Assembly: GCA_963978905.1 (NCBI GenBank)
Contig: OZ022259.1
Coordinates: 45,464,727-45,528,726 of the forward strand
Length of the DNA: 64,000 bases
Reading direction: 5' to 3'
Origin: Trichostrongylus colubriformis
Taxonomy: Eukaryota > Nematoda > Chromadorea > Rhabditida > Trichostrongylidae
Notes under the pieces: model-generated
Seen by the model: the letters and a program-made list of their open reading frames with translations, nothing else
Databases searched by the model: none
What the model was told of the DNA's origin: nothing
In this document: in pieces, positions 1 to 11,500 of the stretch
How the letters are laid out: each line of letters begins with the position of its first letter
How positions within the stretch are numbered: the stretch's first letter is position 1
Translations under genes and position numbers: made by a program

Positions 1-164
1 AGAACAAGAACTTACCCAGCAGAAGACAACACGCTAACCATGCCAACAATACCCTGTGCCTTGTCTCGTGACAAGGCCATCCTGCTATCACATCTGGAAT
101 CAGAGCATGTGTCATTCATTATTCGTCATATTCTTTTGATTCATTTCTCAAAGCGACTTTGTAA

Positions 165-182
165 CCCGGCCGTTGTTCCAGA
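165..182 (+). promoter_or_regulatory. Probable spliced-leader trans-splice acceptor of the first gene
   Basis: A pyrimidine-rich stretch ending in TTGTTCCAG stops one base before the ATG at 183. In nematodes a 3' splice site this close to the start codon, with no matching donor upstream, is the usual mark of spliced-leader addition. It also supports the choice of this ATG. Transcript 5' ends would confirm it. Confidence 0.55.
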
Positions 183-3100
183 ATGTGGAAATCATCAGTC
201 GTGCTGGTCCTGCTGACAATGGCGGCTATCTTTGCCTTTCCGGCATCCGGCGGATTGGATGTGGAAAACTTGAGCGCGGGTGGAAAGAAGTTCTTCATGG
301 ATGTGAGTCATTTCAATGGCCTTCTTCGTACAAAAAGATGGACCAATTAGTTTTAGATGACCAAACAAGTAATGGGTGTGCCATCATTGAAACCGGAAAA
401 TCTTGCTGCTCAAGCTTTCTTCCGGAATTTCCTCGACAAATACACAAAATTAGATGACAAGGTGAGCTTCTAGACTAATTTATTTTCATTCAAAGAAACG
501 ATACTTTACAACCATACAGCTGTTGTTCACGTGCTTCCTGTAGCTAAATAAAAGCGACAAGTACCGCAGGTAAACTTGTCAATTAATTATGCTCATCGAA
601 GCAACAGTTGTTAAATTGAATTTAGTGCCTGATTGTTTCTCCCAAATTGAAGGAGCTGTCCACGGAAATTTGAGTTTTTGTCATTTTCATATTCTTGTGT
701 TGAATTCCATAATGTTGTATTTGTCTACTACGGGGTATATGACAAATTTCATGCAAAGAAAAATCTACATTCGGCAGAGATATATCAACACAAAAATCCG
801 CCCATGCGGGTAACGTGGGCGAGGCCCTGAAGGTTGTGGAGCAAAGTGGAGGTGGTCTTCAGTTCCCTTAATATCACCGATTTTGGTTTCCTTCCTAGAC
901 GCCTCCCGAACACATGATGGCTGCTGTTCTACCCCGCAGCCCCGGGGCTCCACCCACGGTACCCGCGTGGACGAAATTTCGAGGAGACGTATCTTGGCGG
1001 ATTCTGATTTTTTTGACTTGACATTTTGCATAGAGCCTCTAGTGAAAAAACACATAGGAATCAAAAAAAAACTAAATTTCCTTGGATGATCCCTATAAAT
1101 TTCTAATGGAAAGAAAAAGATGATCTGACTACATGTGAACGCACACAGCACTTCTTTTAAAGGACCACCCCATCTGATAGGTTGGTGGAACTTCTGATAC
1201 AATTCAAATGATTCGAATTGAATTTTGTCCTTCCTTCTGGAATATTATTCTCTATTCACTTTCTCATACAGGAGGGAGAGAATATCAGGGGTGACTACTC
1301 CTATCACATCGTCTTTGAGGACATCATCAGTACTTTATTCTGCCAGATGAACCCTCTAAGGGGTGAAAGCCATCCTAGAATCGTGGCTTCCTAGAAATGA
1401 CGTCGTCACAATGCGGTGAGCGTCCAGAACAACCCTTGAATCTAGTCATATCAACCGCTGTAATAACCAGAAACGCCCCGAAAGCATCGACAAAAGACAA
1501 GCATTGACAAAAGACGGCCTTGAAAGGCATTCATCAAGTGATGGTTCACATTGCATTTCTACCTGCAGGAGTAGAAACCACTGGATGGGTCGATGGGGAA
1601 GTATAGAAGGATGGGGTGCACATACCGGCACGTACGGTTGTCTCTGCAATTTTGGATGTCGAGTACCTCAACTACAACCCTTTCCGCCGCTGTGGCAAGA
1701 CCTAGCAGCCGCTACTCGACTGGGTTCATGCTAGGTTAAACAAAGAATTTCTAATATGGCTCCGAAAGACGGGGCACGGGAATATGATGCATAAAAGTGA
1801 GAGGCAAATGCTGCTCGAAGGGAATGGGTCCGCGCTGAGGTGGACGGAGTTAAAAATAAAATGCGCAACACGATGTGAAACACATCCAGTGAATTACACT
1901 AACAGATGAACGCAATGGCACACAGCAAACTTTGCAGATTATAACTACCAATCAAAATCGATCAAAGTTATCAGTTTTTGTGTGAAGGACCAAAATACGT
2001 AGTAGACCACTCCAACGAATGGGTAATGCTACAGAGGTGAAAGTCCAAAGCCACCATCCAATGCCCAGAACGTTCACCTCCGCTGCTTCAAAGACACCGC
2101 TAAGAATGATGTGGAAATCAGAGCTGGTTAGGAATGCTTTCTGTGAATGAATGGCCCATGTAAAAAAAAATGGCTTGAGGAGAAACTCGTGCTGAGGAGC
2201 GACTTCAAGGTTTTTCATCGCGCTCCGTGTGAATGCCTTTCGGTGGAACGGCTTCCGATGACCGAGCAGCTGTGGAGGGTGGAAACCGTTCATGGTTGAC
2301 TTGCTTAGCTATCCTCGCCGTCTCATTCATCATCCTCATTGATGCGCAGGTCGCTGAAGCAGATCCTCATACGTGGAAGGGAAGTCATAATTTTCGGGTT
2401 CTTGACCGATTCATTACCATCGTCCAAGTGTATTAGGGTGTGTCAAAGGATCGTGAAGAAAGTCATTTCTTGGTTTCCTACAGCAGCGTTAAAGGCTCAA
2501 CACATGATCATCGAACAAAGAACTCCATCGCAAAGATGCGACAACTACCAAGTACAGATGAACAGATAAACTACAATTAGTTTTGATATTTTTCAATTTT
2601 GATAGCTGCCGATTTTCACCGCAGACCACGATGCGGAAGTTGTTGCAAGTATACTGAGTTATGGGCTAAAGCTTCGGTCTCGGACGAGACTCGAACCCGC
2701 ACTCCATGCTTCTCAATTGATTTTTGATTGACTTTTCAATTGACAAAGCATGGAGTGCGGGGGTTCCAGTCCCGTCCGAGACCGAAGCTTTTGCCCATAA
2801 CTCAGCATACTTGTAACAACTACACCAGGCTTACCAATAGTTCCTTAGGTGGCTGTTACATATTGAGAAGCATGTGAATTTTTCTCATTCCAGACAAAAA
2901 AGGACATGGAACAACACGTACCAACTGCCACGAAAATCTTCAACCAAGCAGGTGCGTACGTCAGTAATTCGAATAACTAGCCATCACAGATCCTGTCAGG
3001 CATAAAGGTGCAGAAAAAAAAAATCGGAGCCATCAATGCTAACAGGACGACTAAAAGCGCACTGATCTGCCCACGTAATGCTTTACCAGCTAGAGTGCAT

Positions 3101-6100
3101 TACCAATTCATAGCAACTTCAACCTCATTTTTTTCGCTTGACATTTTATCAATGGTCACCACGTAATATGACATTTCTTCATTGAAATTTGCTTCTATGC
3201 TGTCGCTCTCGGTAACTATGCTCATCAATGATTAGAAAATGTGAAGAATCTTGCTCAAAGCTGAGGGTGAATACTCTTAAAGGAACCGGAGAGGGTCCGA
3301 AACAAGAGAAAAATACAAAGAAATGAGCATTTTGTAACGAACGCAGAAGGTTAGAAGCGATAATCGGTGAAAAAACCCGAATTCAAAAGTGCATCGCTGC
3401 GGTGTGTATTCGCGCCTTATTCGCACCATCGCATTGACTTTCCGAGTTGCCCGCTGTAGGAGACGGGCCGCGGTCCAACATTAGTTGTAGCACCTGACTC
3501 CCAGCGCAGTGGAGTGGCCATTCCCAACTACATTAGCATTCAGGTAAGTACATCTATAAACATGTAAGAAAGAATCGAGGAAAAAGTAAAAGAAAAAAGC
3601 AAATTTATAAAAGAACATCTTCTCTTGGCACCATGCCACGGCGTCAAATTGGGGAGTTTGTGCAATGGCGGCTACTTGAACTCGTCCACACTACGTCTGT
3701 TCTACCGTAGGCCAAAATTACCTCCTTCTGGTGTCTTTAGGGTCGCATACCTACTACTATTAGGTTGTAAGGAAAGTTTTGGGCGGTTTCCGCAATTTCA
3801 TATTCGGGAGATCATAACTCGGCTCAAACTGCATATTTTCTCACAGAGTTAGCACCATTCCATCCAATACACTTTTGGCAACATTATTAATACTTGCATA
3901 TCTCATTTTGGTAAAAGGCTTACGATTCATATTGCGCGAAATCGAAAAAAGGCGACTCCAAAAACTATTCTATCTGAACACACTACTATCGAAGGAGCTC
4001 CAGATGTTTGGAAAAGTGGTGCGTAGCTAGCGTTAGATTTGGTGAATGTGGTGGACGAGTAAGGGCTTCATTCTGTGACTGCTTCAGATACTGGAAAACG
4101 ATTTAAGGAAAATGCGCTCGCGCATGGCTGTGTCGAGGAGTCGCGCGGCACCCATTTTTTGGGTTTTTTTAATCAGTGTTACTTGGGGTAGTCAGCCTTA
4201 TTTGTGTGAAGGAGGCCATTATTTTGAGATACGCCATGCAAGTATGTATAGACGCTCATCGCTTCCTGCCGTTTGAAAAAAATTCGAGCGCTTTGAAGCG
4301 CTCGAATTTGATGAGTTCTCAAGAAAGCGATTTGATCAATTGAAAATTCGAGCAACTCATTCACATTTCTTCATTTCGCACTTCTGAACCCAGGGACAGA
4401 GTGTTCCATCCAGTGCTTCAACCCCTCCCCTTGCATTGCTCACATTTGTGGTTACCTTTCCTGGGAATCGACTAAACAAGAACTCAAGAACACAAGAACT
4501 GAAGTGAAGTCATCCAAAAAGTGCCGTGTTCGCAAATTTTTTTCGAAATTTCCCTAAATCAAAAAAACCTTGTGGCATTCCAAGGAAAGCATATATTTAG
4601 AGATGGCAACTTTTATTTATCTGAGAGGCACAATATGCAAGCTGATTCATGCTAACGCGCTCTGATATTTGAATTTATCTGGTGGACGCGAAAAACCGGC
4701 CAGAACTTTCCTTGCAACCTGATGCTCACAACTTACTACGAACATACTTTGCGCCGGGTGGTGGTGCCTGCATCCACAGGCAGAGAAGGTAGAGTGGAGC
4801 GGGGAGGTGCTGGGACGACTCAGGCAACGAGACATGCCCTGCCGCCGGCACCGCAAAGTAGTAACGGGGCCTAACCACGTAAAAAGGGACTCGTGAACGA
4901 TCTTATTTGCTACCTTCTACTAATTATTGTTATTGAATTTTGCCACTTAATACCATTCACTACCATGTTTCTGCTTTACTGTCACCATAAGGGCGCGTTC
5001 ATACTTTGCGGTGGCGGCAGAGCTGGCTGGGTGTCTCCGTCTCTCCCGCTCTGTCTCTTTGAGAGCGTCGTCTCTTCACCTCCTCGTGCCACTTTCTGTC
5101 GCTGCCTATGAATGTAGCACGCCTTGTCGGCGCGAAGTATGAACGCGGCCTAAGCATTAATACGCGATTCATACCTATAGGTCCACCCTTGCATCTTCAG
5201 CTTATGGACTCCCCATACATTTTGAAAAGCTGTGACGTGGATTACTGAGTTCCTCACCATCGAAAGTCTTCTAAAAAGTGTTTTCGAAAATGTCGAAATT
5301 CTGGAATGTTTTTTGTCATTCCAAAAGCTAAATCTTGCCTGTTTCAAAACTATAGGTCCACTAATCAAACATTTACCATTTCACCACAAGTATGAAACCA
5401 AATCTGAACTTGGGCATGCATACGGTAGTGGTCAACATCGTCCTCTCAGTGCCTGTGGTACGCGTCTTACTCCAGAAGAACAAGCTCGAGTGCAAGCCTT
5501 CGCCGAAGCTGGATGGTCACGGAGGAAGATCGCTGCTAGAATTGTTAGGTCACACAACTGCGTGAACGTCTTCCTGCAAGAACCAGAGCATTACGGAGAG
5601 GAGGACCCTGGTGGCCGTCCATGGAAGCTCTCCAGCCAAGATGAGAGAGTGATCGGACTCCTTCTGTCGAACACCACGATGTGCCTCAATTGAGTGCGAG
5701 CCAAAATGCCTCTTTCTGTGAGCCAAGCAACCGTGTGGAGAGTCTCCCAGTCCTTTGAAAATCTCACCAGAAAGACTATGAAGCAAGCCCCGAGGCTCAT
5801 AGAACGTCACAAGATGGCTCGCTTTGAATTCGCGACTAAGAACATCGGAAGAGATTGGTCGAGGACACGGTGCTTGCGACTTTTCATCTTTTTGAAGCCT
5901 TGCTCAGGTGTATTTTGTTTAAGATGATCTGGAAAGGTTCATTGTCGATGGACTGGACGATGGAAGTCAGTACTGGCGGGATATGCGGAAAAACCACCGT
6001 CTTTCTCGAGACGAAATTTTGGCGGGGGTTCGCTCATGGTCTGGGACGCCCTTTGCGAGAATGGACTGCTCGACCTGGCCTTCTATCGTGCCGCATGGAC

Positions 6101-7037
6101 TCGGAGGACTACCAGAAGGTCCTGGAAGACCATCTCCTTCCATTTCTACGTCGCCACAATACTAGGTCGTTCACCTTTCGTGCACGACAATGCTGCAATC
6201 CATGCAAGTCGGTCAACTACGGCGTGGATTGCAGCAAGGAATATCGACGTTCTCGAATGGCCGGCCTGTTCTCCTGACCTGAATCCAATGGAAAATGGAT
6301 GGGCTATCATGGTGCAAAAGATCTACAGCGATGCCAAGCAGTACGATTCCTTGAAGGGTTGAAGAAGTTCATTGTCGAAGTGTGGATTGCTCTTGATCCA
6401 ACCGTCCTGACCAATCTAGCGCGGAGCAGCAGAAGCGCTTGATTGTAGTCGCTGCGAGTAAAGTAGGACCTACAAGTTATTAGTTGCTCGGTTGTTGCTT
6501 GTTCTCGTAATACATTTTCTGAAGTCAAGGTGTGGACCTATAGTTTTGAAACGGTGAAAATAGGACTATTTAGTATAAAAAAGGTTCTTGTGCTCGAAAT
6601 TCCCTGAGAACGCTTTAGCTAGAGAATTCCGGTACAAACAGTTGGTTGGTAATCATCACAGCCTTGTAGAATTCAGAGGAACGTCGGTAATTAAAAATAT
6701 TGGGATGGACCTATAGATATGAAACGCAGTGTATAACTGGAGTCTCTACGAGCTTCCGATTCAACACATAGAGACACTTCACTAGCACTCAAGGCAATGT
6801 ATTAATCAGTGGGAGTTATCAAACTCCATATTTCTTTACATTGTTTACATCATATTTCCATTGATGTGACCCATTTTCATGTCATACTTTTCAGCAAAGA
6901 AGTACAACATCGATCCTCACCAGGCCTTCCAGATTCTATCCACATTCTTTGAAAATTTCAAGAAAGGTGCCAGCGGCAATATCGCACAGCAAGGCTTGAA
7001 GATGGCCGGAAAACTATTCGGAAAGAAGGGAGAATAG
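183..7037 (+). CDS. Small secreted helical protein, 141 residues, four exons; family not recognised
   Basis: Exons are 183-302, 357-461, 2894-2951 and 6895-7037 with junction phases 0, 0 and 1. All donors are GTGAGT-like (GTGAGT, GTGAGC, GTGCGT) and the acceptors end in TTTTAG, TTCCAG and TTTCAG. The frame runs unbroken to TAG at 7035. Residues 1 to about 23 form a classic signal peptide: a positive start (MWKSS), a hydrophobic core and a small-residue end (FPASG). The mature part of about 118 residues has no cysteine and is rich in Lys, Phe, Gln and Ala, so it should be mainly alpha-helical; it ends in a basic tail (GKLFGKKGE). I do not know the family and propose no function beyond secretion. 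Introns 1 and 2 are 54 bases and 2.4 kb. Intron 3 is 3.9 kb and is filled with mobile elements, including a dead Tc3-like transposon. Confidence 0.78.
651..1075. repeat. Degenerate palindromic element (family D), copy 1, in intron 2 of the first gene
   Basis: A GC-rich core with short inverted motifs (CCCATGCGGGTAACGTGGGCG on one side, CCCACGGTACCCGCGTGG on the other) is flanked by AT-rich arms that include a GTCCACGGAAATTTGAG end. A related copy lies at about 55955-56290, with the same core order and the shared words CGTGGGCG, CCTTCCTA and ACCCGCGTGGAC. The arms resemble the family C elements of the second gene, so D may be an old offshoot. Limits are approximate. Confidence 0.5.
2638..2821. 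repeat. Inverted repeat with tRNA-like box B in both arms
   Basis: The two arms of about 85 bases are near-perfect reverse complements around an AT-rich centre near 2730. Each arm carries a motif like the pol III box B and tRNA T-arm (GGGTTCGAGTCTCG on the minus strand at the left, GGGTTCCAGTCCCG on the plus strand at the right). This fits a head-to-head pair of tRNA-derived fragments rather than a working tRNA, because no acceptor stem or anticodon arm can be folded. It sits in intron 2 of the first gene. Confidence 0.6.
3278..4600 (+). repeat. Unknown dispersed element, copy 1 (segment order A-B-C-D-E-F)
   Basis: This block recurs inverted at about 31842-32890 and in part at 62355-62745. 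Recognisable segments are A (3278-3340, begins AAAGGAACCGG), B and C (3361-3560, GC-rich, includes GGAGTGGCCATTCCCAACTAC), D (3626-3740, CACCATGCCACGGCGTCAAA), E (3950-4130, ending in a CGCGCATGGCTG motif) and F (4300-4600, GAAGTCATCCAAAAAGTGCC). A perfect short hairpin, GAGCGCTTTGAAGCGCTC, lies just before F. No coding frame or terminal repeats were found, so the class is unknown. It lies inside intron 3 of the first gene. Confidence 0.6.
4733..4873. mobile_element. Family A miniature inverted-repeat element, diverged copy
   Basis: The ends carry the family A signature: ACATACTTTGCG on the left and CGCAAAGTAGTAACGGGGCC on the right, with TTA before and TAA after. The inner GC-rich part (GCCGGGTGGTGG, GCCCTGCCGCCGGCACCG) also pairs. 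It is the most diverged family A copy apart from the one at 41.1 kb. It is non-coding. Confidence 0.6.
4991..5150. mobile_element. Family A miniature inverted-repeat element with TAA duplications
   Basis: Terminal inverted repeats GGGCGCGTTCATACTTTGCG and CGCGAAGTATGAACGCGGCC are flanked directly by TAA on both sides (4988-4990 and 5151-5153). A three-base TAA/TTA target duplication with GC-rich inverted ends fits the PIF/Harbinger superfamily. The interior codes for nothing. The element lies just upstream of the Tc3-like transposon in the same intron. Confidence 0.75.
5161..6737 (+). mobile_element. Tc3-like (Tc1/mariner) transposon with paired repeats in each end, decayed
   Basis: Each end holds two copies of the core CTATAGGTCCA: at 5175-5185 and 5350-5360 on the left, and in reverse complement at 6533-6543 and 6706-6716 on the right. 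The 173-175 base spacing is nearly equal on both sides. This is the IR/DR layout, and Tc3 of C. elegans likewise has long terminal repeats with a second transposase site some 180 bases in. TA dinucleotides flank both outer ends. Between the inner repeats lies a transposase remnant with Tc3-like helix-turn-helix and DDE motifs. At about 1.58 kb it is shorter than the 2.3 kb Tc3. It sits in intron 3 of the first gene in the sense direction. Confidence 0.85.
5440..6362 (+). pseudogene. Tc3-like transposase remnant, broken by a stop and frameshifts
   Basis: The N-terminal part (to 5693) reads as a DNA-binding domain: [17 protein letters not shown] followed by [12 protein letters not shown] and [12 protein letters not shown], the pattern of the Tc3 bipartite helix-turn-helix. 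A TGA at 5691-5693 interrupts it, the next stretch (to 5927) continues with a RWKRKEL-region equivalent, and the reading frame then shifts at least three times near 5860, 6080 and 6170. The last part carries the second and third catalytic residues in HDNAAIH and [11 protein letters not shown] (D and E of the DDE triad). The frame ends at about 6362 with YDSLKG. It cannot make an active enzyme. Confidence 0.85.
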
Positions 7038-7213
7038 GCGACTAACGTTGTTTACTAACTTTTCGAACAAACATCATACAATAATGGCTTACAAATTATC
7101 TTCACGATAAACTCTTTTCAATGCTAGTTCTTGTTCGAACCCATTGCTATCCGTTTTCTCACTAACTTTGCTTGGTCAGGTCCACTAGTCTCTTACCTCC
7201 CACCTTTTGTCGA

Positions 7214-7219
7214 AATAAA
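7214..7219 (+). terminator. Poly(A) signal of the first gene
   Basis: An exact AATAAA lies 177 bases after the stop codon at 7037, in an AT-rich stretch. It is the first canonical signal downstream of the last exon. Confidence 0.6.
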
Positions 7220-7669
7220 ATTTATTTTTATCGACTATATGTGGAAGGAAAATGAATAATTCGAAAATTCATGCTCTCCGTTAATAGGTTGTTGTGTTAG
7301 TCGTAATTATAGAGAAGCCTTCTTGATGGAATGGCTACCTGCTGTGGAAATTGCTGGAGATTTTTATTAAGTTGTACACTAATGACATTACATACGATAT
7401 ATGAGATTCGATCAATCAATCGATTAGAAATAAACGTTCGGAAATCCGAGCAGCAGCTTTCTCATTGCTTTCGTGTTTTCTATGTGCTCTATAGATAACA
7501 TATCGATTAGAGCGTGTGAATCTGTGACGTTCACGTAGAGCACGAGACGCGCTCATTTGGCTTCAGTTGTCCTGCGTCACACGCCGTCTCATAGAACCCT
7601 GGATCTCCTTTAAATGTAACGTTTAGATTTGGTGAGGCTCAAATGATTGGTAGGAATGAAGGAAAGTGA

Positions 7670-8175
7670 ATTGCTGCAGAGAAGTCGGAAATCATCATTA
7701 CGAAGGAGCGACATACATTCAGAAAATGTTTTCCGGCAAAACCAAACGTTGGATGAGAATTTTTTCATTGGGTGTCAGATTTCGTGATGGAAGAAGACGG
7801 CTCGTATTTTTCATTTCAGAAAACTTCTAGAGTATTCTCAAAAGTTTGTCAATTGATAATGTCATAATTTGAAGTAGCTAAAATGATTTTCAATTGATGA
7901 CCTTCTTGAGACTATTCAAAGGCACATTCTGGCATTACTGGTTAATAACAGCTTTCACCGTGGTCAGTAGTCCGATGCACAGTCTGTAGACTTACCTTTA
8001 TCGAGGCATGGGGCAGGGCTCTCTCAGGTGTCGAGGAAAATAGCCGCTTCAGTACGACCCCTTTTTTTGCTTCTGCAATACCAGTAAGTAGCTGGATTGA
8101 ATAGTTTCAATTGACGACCTTCTTGAGACTATTCAAAGGCACATTCCGGCATTACCGGTTGATAACAGAATAGTT
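7670..8175 (+). repeat. Dispersed repeat blocks next to an inserted element
   Basis: Two separate repeats meet here. The block 7680-7830 (TACATTCAGAAAA and GAGAATTTT words) recurs diverged at 9960-10110 in the same orientation. The block 7895-7960 (CGACCTTCTTGAGACTATTC-type sequence, ending CATTACTGGTTAATAACAG) recurs directly at 8108-8168. The second repeat brackets the left end of the family E element, so it may be part of a longer element or an insertion-linked duplication. I saw no coding frame. Confidence 0.5.
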
Positions 8176-8396
8176 GCAACGTGTTTTATTGCCATATATC
8201 CTCTCCTGAGAAAAAAACACATTTATTTTACATTTTGTCACACGGATCTGTAGCGACATACCCTTCTCTTCTCATCTGCTTATTGAGACTAGATTCTAGT
8301 GCTTATGGCTGACCTCTGCAGATACGCCCCTGCCCTCCTATCCGGTAGAATACGATCCTTCTGTCGAGGAAACAGCAACTCTCAATGTATCCTGGG
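8023..8396 (+). mobile_element. Family E non-autonomous element, copy 1
   Basis: The ends read CTCAGGTGTCGAGG and, inverted at the right, CTCAATGTATCCTGGG. The middle carries family landmarks CAATACCAGT, GTTGCAA, TTTATTGC and TTTTGTCACACGGAT. Other copies are at 23168-23523 (same orientation) and 53457-53785 (inverted), with a fragment at 24899-25010. About 370 bases, non-coding. Its right end runs into an open frame that goes on to 8539. Confidence 0.65.
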
Positions 8397-8539
8397 CATT
8401 GGTGTCAGTTCCTGGTGAGCATAGAGCCAAAGAAGCAAGCGCGACTCCACCAAACAGCCCAGGTCCGCCCACTCCAGACGTGATTGCTGGCAACGACGGT
8501 GGCAACGGTGGCAACGAAGTAGCAAATGAGGCGAAGTAG
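8321..8539 (+). CDS. Possible orphan 3' terminal exon, partly inside a family E element
   Basis: After a CTCTGCAG acceptor-like site at 8313-8320 one frame stays open to TAG at 8537. Its last 43 codons lie outside the repeat and read like a protein tail: Pro/Ser-rich (SATPPNSPGPPTPD), then a GND-GGN-GGN run, then NEVANEAK. The first part is family E sequence, so if real this is an exon captured from a mobile element; a second acceptor-like AG at 8408 could start the exon outside it. I found no upstream exon to join, so this may be chance. Confidence 0.28.
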   Translation, partial: DTPLPSYPVEYDPSVEETATLNVSWALVSVPGEHRAKEASATPPNSPGPPTPDVIAGNDGGNGGNEVANEAK

Positions 8540-11500
8540 CAAGGAGGATTTGTGTGATAATATAAGGTAAGGAAGAGATGCCAGTGATAAAGAAGACGTT
8601 GACATGTGGAAACAGGTGATATCCCAGAGTTCTTAATGATACCATTCAGCGGAAAATGATTCAAAGGCTTGTTTTCACTCGGTAATCTCGTTCAGAGCCA
8701 TACACATGTCAGGAGGCCTCATTTTCGCCATTTTCGGGGACCTCTTTCGGACTTTTCTTTGTTGACGTATTCCTCAGCGTTTCATAATTCAGCGCTTTAA
8801 CCCACTTAAGGTGATCCTGGAATGTTCCTTCAAGTCATTTTAATGTCACAACAAATCAACAACCAGTTTTGAGAGGTGGAGGGAAGGGCGGTGGGGTGAG
8901 TCGTTCAGTACCCTTTTTCTAATCAGCAGTTTGCTCTCCAACAGAAAACTCGTGTATGCCGCTTCCTTCGTCGAACTTTAGCCTCAAGTGTTCCCGAGTT
9001 CTCCAGACAAGATTCGTGGTTTGAATACGAATATGAAGGCTATACGAAATTCAATAGATGATCCTTGGAACCCAGTGGTACAAATGACTTTCCATTTGAC
9101 TCTTCCAAAAAATGTGTTTACCATTGACCGCATCGAGTAAGAGTGGCTTGCATAAAAACATGTAGATAGAGTATTCGTAGTAGATAGTAGTCTAACTCGT
9201 TTGGGATGCGCCAAGCATCTCACTTCCATTTGGAACCATAGAGTCATTTCAATGAGAACTGGCTTACATTAGAATCGCGTTGTTCAGTTGGTGCACAGGG
9301 TCTTTAGTTTCCTTAGTGTTCCTTTTCTTGTGCACTTGCATGGTACCGATTCATTCAGTTCGGAGAGATGGGAGGTTTGGTTGACCTCAGAGGGTTTTGA
9401 CTCGAGATACGGTTCCCGGTCCAAGTGAATAAAAACAGTGCTAAGCGTCGTTTCACCACCTCCGCCTCTCAAAGAGTTGCTTTGAAGAGAAGGAATAAAC
9501 AGGGTGATCCATAATTCGGGCAACAATTTGTACACTACACCCAGTTTCTTTCAAATTCAAAATTCACAAGGGTTCGGTAAATCGGAGCATAATATAGTGC
9601 CTTTGCGATATAACCACGAATTTTCATAGCTCATTCTTCATACAGCAGTTCATGGCCCTGGTAAATTCTTAATCTGTGGCTGAGCAAGATGGTAACTCAA
9701 CCAATAAATATCGCTCTTTGTCAGATATTGAACAGCTAACAACTGCTCGACACTGGAGATTAGTAAAAGATATCTGGAAGCTCCAGAGATTTCAAAAGGG
9801 AAGCATTACTCTGCAAGGTACTATGCGGCCCTCACCAGAAACTTACATGAAGGTTACTTGCTTACAATTAGCAATTACGGTGAAAAGAGTGAAATCAAAG
9901 AATATCACTCACTGGCAGGAATAGCTCGCTACTGTTCATTCAGCTACAGAGTGGTCATCTCAGAAATCAAGTGATCATCATTTTTAAGGAATGACCTACA
10001 TTCAGAAAACGCTTTTCAGCAGAATCAATCGTGGGACGAGAATTTTCCACTGGGGGTCATATTTCGTATTGGGAGAAGACGGATCGTAATATTCAGAAAG
10101 GTTTAATTCAATTTGCACAAAAGCGCTCAAGGTTACATCCATTTCGAAAGTTACACTTTGACAAGCGTGTTGCATTCTTTATTGTTCATCTTATATGTAG
10201 TATAACTGTGGCACCAAGACCTTTCAAAACCTTTCGTAATCTATAAACCGTCTGTTAGTTCCTACTGTGAGCGCATTTTGTCACAGTCCGTCACCACCGT
10301 ACCACCTGTCGTTGCATATGCTTCAACAACTGAGTGCAACTGTTGTAATCGCTGACCAGTTGCTTACTTTAGGTCAAAGAGGCCAGCGGCAGTAGCTTCT
10401 GGATTCTCTGCTGCACTTGTAAACAATCATCAAAGCTATAAGCGCCTAAAGTTTGTGGATATCACAATCTCCCAGGTTTACTGTGGGGACGCCCTGTGAC
10501 CACTGGGGTCACGACTGTCTCTTTGGGTAATTTTCGTTACCCAGCCGAAAATTGGGATGAAAGATTTATTTGTTTATTTATCCGTATGCGCCAGAGAAAA
10601 AAAAGTGACAAAATAAGACACTAAGGTTGGTCAGAAAGACCGATGCTCGATTTTTTGTGCAGTTATAGCAGTAGTATAAAACGTTAACATAGTTTTTAGT
10701 CGTTTAACCAACAAATCAAGGTAGAATTCATGACCAAAAGACATGATCGCTACTTTCTGTGGGAAACAGGTTCTCCTTCCGAACCAGAGGCAACCACGAG
10801 TCAGATCAGAAGTCTTATACAACCCCCCCCCCCCCCACATTGATGCTTCCTTGGTGGCTACTGTAACGGTAATCGGACGCCTCTCATTTCAAGAAGCTTT
10901 TGAAATCCCCAGGTCTGAAGTACTTTATCCAGCGTTTTCATAAGCCACAGCTCTCCCACACAAACAAATCACCAAAGGCGTTTTCCACCCTATTAACACT
11001 TCGTGGTGCATTGTCACCTCGACTTTAAGTCTATTGTCTCAACGGAAGTCCACATCGACTTTGGCCCCAAACGCATTGTCTTGTTAAGAATTTTGCCATC
11101 GGTCGTAATTACGTCCGAGACGCGCACGAATTGAATTGTTTGTCGTCGGATGGCCGAGCCGATTAATGGTTGACGAACTGCATGCCGTTGGCTAAATGCC
11201 GCTAAACATTATTCTTGTTGATGCTGCACAGTGATGGATTTTCTCATAAGGATTACGTCATCGTCATAAAAATGCCATTAAAAAGTTTTCGAACGCTTAT
11301 CGCGACGACAAAGGCCACACGGTTTGTCGGGAAGAAGTTGATATTTTATGGGGAGATGCGAGTGGGAGATATGAGTGGGAACAAATGGGAAGCAAAAAGG
11401 GCAAACAGATAATTTAAGCGGAAATTCAGTTTAATGGAAAAGCTGAAGAAAAAGGGGAGATAGGTGACCACTACAAATTCTACTGGTATGAGCCATGCAT

